DNA of 64,000 nucleotides from Spyradosoma sp004558035 (GTDB lineage Bacteria > Verrucomicrobiota > Verrucomicrobiia > Opitutales > UBA953): NCBI RefSeq assembly GCF_050314555.1, contig NZ_JBNPNH010000006.1, positions 58,035 to 122,034 of the forward strand, in the 5' to 3' direction. The position numbers were made by a program, and so were the translations under genes. Position 1 is the first letter of the stretch. Each line of letters starts with the position of its first letter. Positions 34,998 to 44,404 of this stretch are shown here, piece after piece. Below the pieces are notes generated by a model. It did no database searches and was not told where the DNA came from. It saw only the letters and a list, made by a program, of their open reading frames with translations.

Positions 34998-35909
34998 ATG
35001 AGCGAAAAGTGCTGCTGCTGTTCCTGCGCCTGTCGCATGCCTTCATTGGTGAAGAAATACCTGATGGCGGTGACGGGTCTCGTTCTCGTCCTGTTTCTGC
35101 TGGTCCACGTCGTGGGCAACCTGCAGATGTTCCAGGCGCCGGAAAAAATCAATACCTACGCGCATCTCCTGCACGCGTTGCCCCCGGTGGCGCTTTGGGG
35201 ATTCCGCGTCGTCATCCTCGCCTGCATCGTGGTTCACTTCGGCCTGGCGATCAAGCTGAAGCTGGAAAACCTCGCGGCGCGCGGGAACGAACCCTACGCG
35301 GTGAAATCGACGCGCTACGCGGCGTGGTCCGCCCGCGCGATGATCGCCACGGGGATTCTGATTCTCGCGTTCATCGTGTGGCACCTGTGCCAGTTCACGA
35401 TCTTCAAGGAAGCCGGCTGCCTTGCGGCTTATGAGAACGCGACGATGATTCAGGTCGTCGGCGGCAAGGGCTTCTTCGGCTACATGGGGCTTCACGGCGC
35501 CGAGGGCGGAGACGTGCTGCTCTACCCGGTGTTCGACGTTTACCAGATGGTGTACAACGCGTTCGCGAATCCGCTGATTTCGCTCGGCTACATCGTCGCG
35601 ATGCTGCTGCTGCTCTCGCACCTTTCGCACGGCGCGCATTCCATGTTCCAGTCCGTCGGTCTGCGCAACGAAAAGCTGCGTCCGATCTTCCGCGGCGTCG
35701 CCGCGATTTACGCGATCTTCGTCTGCGTCGGTCTCATCGCCGTTCCCGCGGGCGTGCTTTCGGGCGTGATCAAGCCGAACCCGAACACGACGGCTCCCGT
35801 CGCGACGGTTTCCTGCCCGTTTTCCTGCGACAAGGGCGCCTGCGAAAAGGCTTCCTGCGGCGATTCCGCCTGCGGCAAGACCGAATGCGCCGCTCCCGAA
35901 GCGAAATGA
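34998..35909 (+). CDS. sdhC: Succinate dehydrogenase/fumarate reductase cytochrome b subunit with Cys-rich tails
   Basis: 303 residues; single-subunit membrane anchor with five helices and haem-ligand His residues (LLVHVVGNLQMF, VVHFGLAI, HLCQF, LLSHLSHGAHS), the type found in Bacteroidetes and epsilonproteobacteria. It passes electrons between the menaquinone pool and SdhAB. Odd features: an N-terminus with six Cys in residues 5-12 (CCCCSCAC), and a C-terminal tail with six Cys, the last five every fifth residue (C-DKGAC-EKASC-GDSAC-GKTEC). By the usual topology of this family the two tails would lie on opposite sides of the membrane. First gene of sdhCAB. Confidence 0.92.
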   Translation: MSEKCCCCSCACRMPSLVKKYLMAVTGLVLVLFLLVHVVGNLQMFQAPEKINTYAHLLHALPPVALWGFRVVILACIVVHFGLAIKLKLENLAARGNEPYAVKSTRYAAWSARAMIATGILILAFIVWHLCQFTIFKEAGCLAAYENATMIQVVGGKGFFGYMGLHGAEGGDVLLYPVFDVYQMVYNAFANPLISLGYIVAMLLLLSHLSHGAHSMFQSVGLRNEKLRPIFRGVAAIYAIFVCVGLIAVPAGVLSGVIKPNPNTTAPVATVSCPFSCDKGACEKASCGDSACGKTECAAPEAK

Positions 35910-35934
35910 ACCGACAGAAAGGAGAATTTAAACC

Positions 35935-37941
<2,007 letters not shown>

Positions 37942-37987
37942 GAGACAGAAGGTTATCGCTTAAAGCTTAAAGAAAAGGAACAAGACA

Positions 37988-38779
37988 ATGTCCGAAGACA
38001 AAACCATTTCTCTCACCATCCGCGTTTGGCGTCAGAAGGACGCGAAGTCGCAGGGACATTTCGAGACCCACAAGGTCTCGAACGTCTCCACGGGTTCGTC
38101 CTTCCTCGAAATGCTCGACATCCTCAACGAGGACCTCGTCGCGCAGGGCAAGGAACCGATCGCGTTCGACCACGACTGCCGCGAAGGCATCTGCGGCATG
38201 TGCTCGATGACGATCAACGGCATGCCGCACGGCCCGCTCCCGGGCGTGACGACCTGCCAGCTGCACATGCGCCACTTCCGCGACGGCGAAACCGTCACCA
38301 TCGAGCCGTGGCGCGCGAAGCCGTTCCCGGTCATCCGCGACCTCATCGTGGACCGCACGGCGTTCGACAAGATCATCCAGGCGGGCGGCTTCGTCTCCGT
38401 CCGCACCGGCTCCGCGATCGACGCGAACATCATGCCGATCCCGAAGGAAGTCGCCGACACCGCGATGGACGCGGCGGAATGCATCGGCTGCGGCGCCTGC
38501 GTCGCGGCGTGCAAGAACGCCTCCGCCATGCTCTTCGTCTCCTCGAAGGTCACGCAGCTTAATTCGCTCCCGCAGGGCAAGCCCGAAAAGGACCGCCGCG
38601 TGCTCGCGATGGTCAAGGCGATGGACGACGCCGGATTCGGCAACTGCTCCAACCTCGGCGAATGCCAGGCGGTCTGCCCGAAGGGACAGACGCTCGACTT
38701 CATCGCCAAGATGAACCGCGACTACGCGGTCGCCACGGTGAAGAAGCTCTTCAAGTCCACCGGCAAGAAGCACAAATAA
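37988..38779 (+). CDS. sdhB: Succinate dehydrogenase/fumarate reductase iron-sulfur subunit
   Basis: 263 residues carrying the three clusters between flavin and haem. [2Fe-2S]: CREGICGMCSM with the later Cys in PGVTTC; [4Fe-4S]: CIGCGACVAACKNA; [3Fe-4S]: CSNLGECQAVCPKG. The 46-base gap after sdhA includes a CTTAAAGCTTAAAGAAAAGG word tract whose AAAAGGAA end can act as ribosome-binding site. Last gene of the operon, followed by a strong terminator. Confidence 0.97.
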   Translation: MSEDKTISLTIRVWRQKDAKSQGHFETHKVSNVSTGSSFLEMLDILNEDLVAQGKEPIAFDHDCREGICGMCSMTINGMPHGPLPGVTTCQLHMRHFRDGETVTIEPWRAKPFPVIRDLIVDRTAFDKIIQAGGFVSVRTGSAIDANIMPIPKEVADTAMDAAECIGCGACVAACKNASAMLFVSSKVTQLNSLPQGKPEKDRRVLAMVKAMDDAGFGNCSNLGECQAVCPKGQTLDFIAKMNRDYAVATVKKLFKSTGKKHK

Positions 38780-38803
38780 GCGTTCCCCCGAGAACGCCGG
38801 AAG

Positions 38804-38844
38804 AGCGTTCCCGCGATTCGTTTCGCGGGAACGCTTTTTTTTTT
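38804..38844 (+). terminator. Terminator of sdhCAB, motif pair
   Basis: 13-bp perfect stem AGCGTTCCCGCGA / TCGCGGGAACGCT, loop TTCGTT, ten Ts. Almost the same hairpin, inverted, ends the ROK kinase gene at 40032-40068. Confidence 0.92.
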
Positions 38845-38856
38845 GCGCGAAAACCT

Positions 38857-38885
38857 TTGCGTTTTCGGCGGGGAGGCGCGAACAT
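38857..38885 (+). promoter_or_regulatory. Candidate rsmD promoter, nearly leaderless
   Basis: TTGCGT, 17 bases, GAACAT, then six bases to the ATG. The -10 box is weak; the call relies on the shared spacing. Confidence 0.35.
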
Positions 38886-38891
38886 CGCCGC

Positions 38892-39488
38892 ATGAGAATC
38901 ACAGGCGGCACGGCGCGCGGCATTCCGCTCGAACTCCCGAAACGCGGAGAAATCCGTCCGGCGACGGACTACATCCGCGAGGCGGTTTTTTCCTCGCTCG
39001 GCGACCTGCCGCAGGACGCGCGGGTGCTGGACGTCTTCGCGGGAACGGGCGCCTACGCGCTCGAAGCGCTTTCGCGCGGCGCGCGCTTCGCGGCGCTCGT
39101 GGACAGAAATGCGGCGGCGACGGCGGCGCAGAAAAAGAATTTCGCCGCGCTGAAGAAATCGCTTGAAGCCGCGGGGAAGGGCGTTCCCGCCGTGGAGTTC
39201 TTCTCGCTCGATCTGCAGAAGGACGCGCCGTTCCCGCCGACGTTCCCGCGCGCGGATCTGATTTTCTGCGACCCGCCTTGGGCGCTTTGGGGAGACGTGC
39301 GGATGGCGCGTTTCGTGGAGACGCTCGCCGCGCTCGCGGACGCGGAAACGCCCTGGGCGCGCGTCGTGCTGGAAACGCCGAGCGGCGTCGAGCCGCCGAT
39401 TCCCTCCGGCTGGGAACTCACCAGGCGCATCGGCAAAAAAGGCAAAGACCAGCCCGCCGCCTCCGTCCTCCGCCGCCGCGCCGGCTGA
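38892..39488 (+). CDS. rsmD: 16S rRNA (guanine(966)-N(2))-methyltransferase
   Basis: 198-residue SAM-dependent methyltransferase of the RsmD family. MRITGGTARGIPLELPK at the N-terminus is characteristic (RI(I/T)GG...RG); then RPATDYIREAVFSSL, SAM motif DVFAGTGAYALEALSRGA, and the catalytic FCDPPW (DPPY/F/W for exocyclic amines). Modifies G966 of 16S rRNA in the P-site region. Stand-alone. Confidence 0.92.
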   Translation: MRITGGTARGIPLELPKRGEIRPATDYIREAVFSSLGDLPQDARVLDVFAGTGAYALEALSRGARFAALVDRNAAATAAQKKNFAALKKSLEAAGKGVPAVEFFSLDLQKDAPFPPTFPRADLIFCDPPWALWGDVRMARFVETLAALADAETPWARVVLETPSGVEPPIPSGWELTRRIGKKGKDQPAASVLRRRAG

Positions 39489-39518
39489 CGCGCGGCGTTT
39501 CCGGGCTCGGCGACGCCC

Positions 39519-39770
39519 ATGCCCGCCGAGCCCGTGACGACGAGATTCTCCGCCCCGTCGCCGAGCTTCGCGAGCGCGTTCCCGGCGATCAGCACGGGCG
39601 TCTATCGCTACCCGCTCGAAGCGGCGACGGCGATCGCCGTCCGCGAAGTCCGCGCGTTTCTCGCGGCGAACGCCGTTCCCGCGCGCGTCGTCTTCGTCTG
39701 CTTCGGCGCGCGCGTCCGCGCCGCCTACGAAGCCGCGCTCGGCGGTTTCGCCGCGGATGAGCACAGATGA
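39519..39770 (+). pseudogene. C-terminal fragment of a macro-domain protein
   Basis: The frame reads SFASAFPAISTGVYRYPLEA, then ATAIAVREVRAFLA and ARVVFVCFGARVRAAYEAAL. SxAFPAISTGxYxYP and VxFVCF are the last third of macro domains (ADP-ribose/O-acetyl-ADP-ribose binding or hydrolysing). The N-terminal two thirds, including the Asn-Ala/Gly-rich ligand loop, are missing; upstream is the end of rsmD. Probably a decayed remnant. Confidence 0.6.
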
Positions 39771-40031
39771 AACGAGCGTCCTCGGGAACGCGTTTTCGGC
39801 GGCAATTGCGCCCTTTCAGGGCGCGTCGGATTGTTTACGGTTTCGTAGGGTTGCGCTCGCTTGCCCTACGCTGAGCAATCGTCGCCCCGTCGGGGCTCGG
39901 AAATTGCGCTCGTCCGCGGGAAAAACGCACGCTGCGGGAACGAAGGCAGGAATGCCTTCGTTCCCGAGAAAAACTTCCTTTGACTTCCTTTTGACTTCGA
40001 GGTTTTCTTCGCGGCCTTTGCGGTTCCCGAC
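39771..40031. repeat. Intergenic repeat block (families C and E)
   Basis: Gene-free. Holds CCCTTTCAGGGCGCG, GTAGGGTTGCGCTCGCTTGC-CCTAC (self-complementary ends), GCCCCGTCGGGGC, GGCAGGAATGCCTTCGTTCC, and the words CTTCCTTTGACTTC / CTTCGCGGCCTTTGCGG. The same words recur at 57.7-57.9 and 61.5-62.4 kb. Confidence 0.7.
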
Positions 40032-40068
40032 AAAAAAGCGTTCCCGCGAAACGGATCGCGGGAACGCT
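40032..40068 (-). terminator. Terminator of the ROK kinase gene, motif pair
   Basis: Minus strand AGCGTTCCCGCG / CGCGGGAACGCT around ATCCGTTT, followed by about six Ts. Nearly the mirror of the sdhCAB terminator. It lies 43 bases past the stop, beyond a CTTTAAGCTTCAAGCC tract. Confidence 0.85.
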
Positions 40069-40110
40069 CTTCTTTAAGCTTCAAGCCTTAAACTTTAAGC
40101 TCTTTTCGCC

Positions 40111-41505
40111 TTATTTCTTCGGAATCGCGGGGAGGGACGCCGCCGCAATCGCCTGGCCGTGGCGCTTGGACTTTTCGTCCGGAACGACGAGGTTGATCTT
40201 CAGCTCGGGGAACTCCGCCTTGAGGACTTCGTTCGCCTTGTCGATGATGATCGTGCCGCCTTCGCCGGAGGTCACGCGGCCCATGATGAGCAGGTTCTCG
40301 TAGTCGTAGAACTCCGCGAAGTGCGCCAGCGTGTAGCCGAAGCAGATGCCGATCGCCTCGTACACCTTGCGCGCGCGCGGGTCGTTCGCCTTCATGAGCT
40401 TCTGGAGCTCTTCGAGCTTTTCCGGGAGCTTCATTTCGTCCGGCAGCTGAATGCCCGCGAGCGGAATGAGTCGGCCCGTGCCCTGCTGCGAGAAGTACTG
40501 CACGCCGCAGCCGAGGTCGCCCGACCATTCATCCGCCGGGCCGTTTTCGCGGTAGTCGACGGGAACGAACGCGAGCTCGCTGAGCCAGTTCGTCATGTGT
40601 CCGTTCATGTCGACGTAGCCGGCGGCGACGGACGTTCCCATCGCGACGCCGAGCACGCCGTTCTTGTTCAGGCTCATGGCGCCGGCGAGCGCGGTGACGT
40701 CGCCGTCGTTCGCCACTTCAAACGGCACGCCCCATTCCTTCGCGATGTCGAGGAACATGTTCTTGACGCGCTTCTGATAGACTTCCGGGTCCTTCACGCC
40801 GCGGAACAGCGACGCGACGCCGAGGCGGTTGTTGATGATGACGCCCGCCGAGGAGCCGCCGATCGCGTCCACGTGCGGCAGGTGCGCCGCCGCGAGCTTG
40901 AGCGAATGCATGATGCCCTGGTAGTGGTAGTCCGGATCGCTTTCGAAGTACGGCGACCACTTGACTTCTTCCGAGAAGACGACTTCGCCGTTGACGACGG
41001 CGGCGCACTTGCGGTCGGAACCGCCGAGGTCGAAGCCGATGCGGCAGCCGTCGAGATTGCGGCCCAGCGGGAGCGCGGACGCGGCTTCCTTCGGGAGTCC
41101 GGCTTCATCGACGACGACGACTTCGATGCCCTTTTCGAAATTCGTCTTGAAGAACTCGTAGTCGAACGCGCGTTCGCCGTTCGGCGAGTACACTTCGGCG
41201 AGCATCTTCGCGATGCACGGCGCGTATTTGCCGCAGACGTAAATCTTCGTGCCGCCGCGCGCCCAGAGCATGAACTTCACGATGCGCTCGACGTACGTCT
41301 TGTTCAGCGGAGCGAACTCCGGCGTGCACGGCAGGCAGACTGTGCGGAAGACGGAGGCCGTGCCGTCCGGGCGTTCCAGCCCGAGGGCGAGCGGAGCCGC
41401 GTCCGCGGTCGCCGCGGCGAGTTTGCGGTATTCCTTGTTCCACAGCACGGCGGGAACGAAGGCGGGATCGATTTCGGGAACGAATTTGGGAGAAACTTTG
41501 ATCAT
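40111..41505 (-). CDS. ROK-family sugar kinase, possibly for an amino sugar
   Basis: 464 residues. The kinase core begins near 155: phosphate-1 motif GFDLGGSDRKCAAVVNG (usual DxGGT), then AIGGSSAGVIINNR, ANDGDVTALAG (usual NDAN), GVAMGTSVAAGYVD, and GRVTSGEGGTIIIDKA. The first 150 residues are an extra N-terminal domain not found in compact ROK glucokinases. The next gene on this strand's upstream side is nagB, so the substrate may be glucosamine or N-acetylglucosamine; that is inference. No ROK Cys zinc motif is obvious. Confidence 0.75.
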   Translation of the reverse strand: MIKVSPKFVPEIDPAFVPAVLWNKEYRKLAAATADAAPLALGLERPDGTASVFRTVCLPCTPEFAPLNKTYVERIVKFMLWARGGTKIYVCGKYAPCIAKMLAEVYSPNGERAFDYEFFKTNFEKGIEVVVVDEAGLPKEAASALPLGRNLDGCRIGFDLGGSDRKCAAVVNGEVVFSEEVKWSPYFESDPDYHYQGIMHSLKLAAAHLPHVDAIGGSSAGVIINNRLGVASLFRGVKDPEVYQKRVKNMFLDIAKEWGVPFEVANDGDVTALAGAMSLNKNGVLGVAMGTSVAAGYVDMNGHMTNWLSELAFVPVDYRENGPADEWSGDLGCGVQYFSQQGTGRLIPLAGIQLPDEMKLPEKLEELQKLMKANDPRARKVYEAIGICFGYTLAHFAEFYDYENLLIMGRVTSGEGGTIIIDKANEVLKAEFPELKINLVVPDEKSKRHGQAIAAASLPAIPKK

Positions 41506-41514
41506 GGAGTAAAA

Positions 41515-41640
41515 GGTTTTGTCGGATTAAAATTCAATGAACGGCGAACAACGAATGATGAATAACGCATTGCCGAAATTTTTGCGCAACGCAAAAACAG
41601 GAACGAATCATTCACCATTCGTTATTCTCTGTCCGTTGTC
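41515..41640. repeat. AT-rich long-hairpin intergenic repeat (family A)
   Basis: GAACAACGAATGATGAATAA on the left faces CGAATCATTCACCATTCGTTATT on the right, centred on GCGCAACGC. Lies between nagB and the ROK kinase gene. Confidence 0.65.
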
Positions 41641-42402
41641 TTAGAGTTTCGCGGCGGCGGCCTTGTCGAGGACGAAGACGCAGTTGTCGTGATTCTGCAG
41701 CCAGCTCGCCGGGCAGTTTTCGCTCGGCGCTTCGCAGACGGAGCGGTGAATGATGTCCGCCTTGTTGTCGCCCCACGCGAGGAGGACGATCTTCTTGGAT
41801 TCGAGAATCGTGCCGACGCCCATCGTGACGGCGGAAGTCGGGACTTCCTCGATCTTGTCGTGGAAGAACAGGCGCGCGTTGTCCTTGATCGTCAGCTCGT
41901 CGAGCTTGACCTGGTGCGTGCGCGTGTCCGCGGCGCAGGGCGGTTCGTTGAAGCCGATGTGGCCCGTGCGGCCGATGCCGAGAATCTGAATGTCGATGCC
42001 GCCGGCGGCCTTGATGTCCGCGTCGTACTTGGCGCACATTTCGGCGACCTTGTCGGCGGGAACGGTTCCGTCCGGCACGTGCGTCTTGGCCTTGTCGATG
42101 TCGACGTGGTCGAAGAGTTCCGTGTTCATGAAGTAACGGTAGCTCTGGTCGTGCGTTCCCGGCAGTCCGTAGTATTCGTCGAGGTTGAAGCTGGTGACGT
42201 TCTTGAAGCTCAGCCCTTCCTCCTTGTGCAGGCGGATGAGTTCCTTGTAGAGAACGACCGGCGTCGAGCCCGTGGCGAGCCCGAGAACGGCTTCTTTCCC
42301 TTCGGCCGCGCGGGCGCGAATGAGAGCCGCGATTTCGGCGGCGACTTCCTTGACGGCTTCTTCCTTCGCAGGATAAACCTTAACAACGATTTTTTTGTTC
42401 AT
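41641..42402 (-). CDS. nagB: Glucosamine-6-phosphate deaminase
   Basis: 253 residues; converts glucosamine-6-phosphate to fructose-6-phosphate and ammonia. Motifs: GLATGSTPVVLYKELI (phosphate site), TSFNLDEYYGL (Asp general base), ILGIGRTGHIGFNEPP (His and Glu of the ring-opening site; Thr in place of the E. coli Asp), and the C-terminal VDK-like end VLDKAAAAKL. Start at MNKKIVVKVYP; the open frame continues 27 codons upstream without family sequence. Suggests use of host or cell-wall amino sugars. Confidence 0.93.
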   Translation of the reverse strand: MNKKIVVKVYPAKEEAVKEVAAEIAALIRARAAEGKEAVLGLATGSTPVVLYKELIRLHKEEGLSFKNVTSFNLDEYYGLPGTHDQSYRYFMNTELFDHVDIDKAKTHVPDGTVPADKVAEMCAKYDADIKAAGGIDIQILGIGRTGHIGFNEPPCAADTRTHQVKLDELTIKDNARLFFHDKIEEVPTSAVTMGVGTILESKKIVLLAWGDNKADIIHRSVCEAPSENCPASWLQNHDNCVFVLDKAAAAKL

Positions 42403-42536
42403 GATTTTTGGATATGTTGAGATTTGAAACGATAAAGATTGGTTCTTGCGGATAACGGGGTGAAACTTGAAAAAACTTAGCACACGCTCCCGCCGCGGTC
42501 AACGCGGAAACGCCGCCGCGGGAGCGCGCGGGCGCC

Positions 42537-43325
42537 TCAGCCCTTCAGCGCGAAGCGGCGCACGCACTCCTTCGCGAGCGCGTCGTAGGCGAGCGCGCCG
42601 GAGCCGTTCGGGTCGTAGTCGAAGATGCTTTTGCCGTAGCTCGGCGCCTCGCCGAGACGGACGGAGCGCGGAATCTTGCTCTTGAAGACGAGCTGCGGGA
42701 ACGTCTTGGCGACGTCCTCGACGATCGCGCGGGAAAGGTTCGTGCGCACGTCGAACATCGTCATCAGAATTCCGCCGATGGAAAGTTCGGGATTGTTCCC
42801 GGAATCGCGGATGCGCTCCACGGTTTCGAGAATTTGGCTCAGCCCCTCCATCGCGAGGTATTCGCACTGCAGCGTGATCAGCAGAAAATCCGCGGCGACG
42901 AGGCTGTTCATCGAGAGCATGCCCAGCGACGGCGGGCAGTCGAGGATGATCGCCGCGTACTTCCCGCCGTCCTTCACGGGCTTGAGCACGTCGCGCAGCG
43001 CGCCGAGGTAGTCGTCCTTGCGGAGCTGGAGCAGCTCGGACTCGATCGCGGCGATGTCCGCCTCCGACGGAATCAGGTCGAGATTCTTCGTTCCCGTGGG
43101 AATGATCTTGTCCTGCGCGGACGCCTCGCCGAAGAACGTGCCGTAGAGGCTGCCGCCGACTTTCTTTTCGACGCCGAGCGCGCTCGTCGCGTTCGCCTGC
43201 GAATCCAGATCGACGAGCAGCACGGGAACGCCGCGGCGCGCGAGCCCGCAGGAGAGATTCACGGCGGTCGTCGTCTTGCCGACGCCGCCCTTTTGATTGG
43301 CGATGGAAAAAATTTTGGTGGTCAT
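42537..43325 (-). CDS. parA: ParA/Soj-type chromosome partitioning ATPase
   Basis: 262 residues. Deviant Walker A ANQKGGVGKTTTAVNLS, Walker A' DLDSQANATSALGV, Walker B IILDCPPSLGMLS; C-terminal PRSVRLGEAPSYGKSI is typical of chromosomal Soj. It drives origin segregation with ParB-parS. No parB follows; the next gene is nagB, 135 bases away. Start is the ATG of MTTKIFSIANQ; an upstream in-frame GTG/ATG would add 40 non-homologous residues. Confidence 0.92.
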   Translation of the reverse strand: MTTKIFSIANQKGGVGKTTTAVNLSCGLARRGVPVLLVDLDSQANATSALGVEKKVGGSLYGTFFGEASAQDKIIPTGTKNLDLIPSEADIAAIESELLQLRKDDYLGALRDVLKPVKDGGKYAAIILDCPPSLGMLSMNSLVAADFLLITLQCEYLAMEGLSQILETVERIRDSGNNPELSIGGILMTMFDVRTNLSRAIVEDVAKTFPQLVFKSKIPRSVRLGEAPSYGKSIFDYDPNGSGALAYDALAKECVRRFALKG

Positions 43326-43407
43326 GATGCGAATGGCGCGTGGCGCGTATGAGTCTCCCATTCTGAAGCAAACCCGCGGGAACGCGCAATTTGAAAGTGC
43401 GCCGAAA

Positions 43408-43436
43408 TTGCCTCGAAGAAGGAAATCCTTTAGAGT
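43408..43436 (+). promoter_or_regulatory. Candidate promoter of the PEP-CTERM protease, nearly leaderless
   Basis: TTGCCT, 17 bases, TAGAGT, then seven bases to the ATG. Same -35 and distance as before the metallophosphoesterase. Confidence 0.45.
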
Positions 43437-43443
43437 GGTCGGC

Positions 43444-44352
43444 ATGAAACGGGCTTTCTTTCAGGCGGGCGCGGTCTTCGCGCTGTGCGCGGCGTGCGTT
43501 CCCGCGGCGCGGGCGATGCTCGCGTCGAACGGCGGCGTCGTCTCCCACAACACCGATCCGGGCACGGCGGGAACAGACATCTCGGAACTCTGGAACCGCA
43601 CGGCGTATCTCAGCGCGGGAACGGGAACGTATCTCGGGCAGGCCGCCGACGGTACGCGCTGGGTGCTCACGGCTGCTCACGTCTCCTCGCTTTCGGGAAC
43701 GATCACGGACACGAGCGGCGCGACGCATGCGCTCGATCAGGACGCGTCGGTTTCCGCGATCCGGCTGATAAATCCAAACGGCGGCGCGGCGGACCTCAAG
43801 CTCTTCGCCGTGACGCCGGGCAACGACGCGACGGCGGCGTATCTCGACGCTCTCGGCTCCGTCGACGTCTTCACGGGAACGCTTTACACGAACACGCCGC
43901 TTTGGGTCGTCGGCACGGGGCAGTCCACGGAGCTCGGCGGCAGCTTCAAGAGCGGCTATAAGCGGCAGAAGCAGTGGGCGGAATTCTGCGCGGACGACAC
44001 GGAGACGGTTTCCGGGGATCCCTGCATCGTCGAAACGTTTTCCAGGTCGGGCGCGAGCGTCCAATGCACGAATCAGGATTCGGGCAGCGGCGCGTTCGTG
44101 AAGAACGGCGACGTCTGGGAGCCGGTCGGCGTCGCCGTCGGAGTCGGCGGGAACGGGAACACGACGAAAATCGGTTTCGTCGAGGACGCGACCGCCGAGA
44201 ACCCGGCGGTTTTCGCGACGTACTTCATCGACCTTGCGCCCTACGCGGAACAGATCCGCGCGATCATGGCGATTCCCGAGCCCGGCGCGTTTTCGCTCTT
44301 CGCGGGAACGCTCGCGCTCGCCTTCTGCGCCTCCCGCCGCCGGCGCCGCTGA
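43444..44352 (+). CDS. Secreted trypsin-like serine protease with PEP-CTERM anchor
   Basis: 302 residues. Signal peptide (MKRAFFQAGAVFALCAACVP, cleavage near ARA). Trypsin-fold triad: His in VLTAAHVSS, Asp in GGAADLKLFAV, Ser in CTNQDSGSGAFV (usual GDSGSG, with Gln for Gly). The C-terminus IPEPGAFSLFAGTLALAF plus CASRRRRR is a PEP-CTERM sorting signal, cut by an exosortase and usually linked to exopolysaccharide production. No exosortase is in the window. A second PEP-CTERM protein lies at 58.1-61.4 kb. Confidence 0.85.
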   Translation: MKRAFFQAGAVFALCAACVPAARAMLASNGGVVSHNTDPGTAGTDISELWNRTAYLSAGTGTYLGQAADGTRWVLTAAHVSSLSGTITDTSGATHALDQDASVSAIRLINPNGGAADLKLFAVTPGNDATAAYLDALGSVDVFTGTLYTNTPLWVVGTGQSTELGGSFKSGYKRQKQWAEFCADDTETVSGDPCIVETFSRSGASVQCTNQDSGSGAFVKNGDVWEPVGVAVGVGGNGNTTKIGFVEDATAENPAVFATYFIDLAPYAEQIRAIMAIPEPGAFSLFAGTLALAFCASRRRRR

Positions 44353-44404
44353 AGCCCGGCGCGCCGAAACGGGAATTCCCGCGCGAAGAGCCCGCCTCCC
44401 GCGC

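Noticed and set aside
34998..35050. Frameshift or miscalled start producing the run of Cys in SdhC
   Set aside because: The Cys-rich tails at both ends are in frame with the conserved membrane core, and the C-terminal one is a regular pentad; sequencing error is unlikely.
39053..39595. Minus-strand frame over rsmD and the macro remnant (contains VVTGSAGMGVAE)
   Set aside because: No family match over its length; it is antisense to a solid rsmD, and its composition is that of a shadow frame.
41641..42402. NagB with Thr instead of the E. coli catalytic Asp (GIGRTGHIGF) as an inactive enzyme
   Set aside because: GIGRTGHIGFNEP is, as I recall, common in Bacteroidetes-type NagB, so this looks like normal family variation.
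42537..43325. Plasmid origin because of the parA gene
   Set aside because: The protein resembles chromosomal Soj, stands without parB or iterons, and is surrounded by core metabolic genes.
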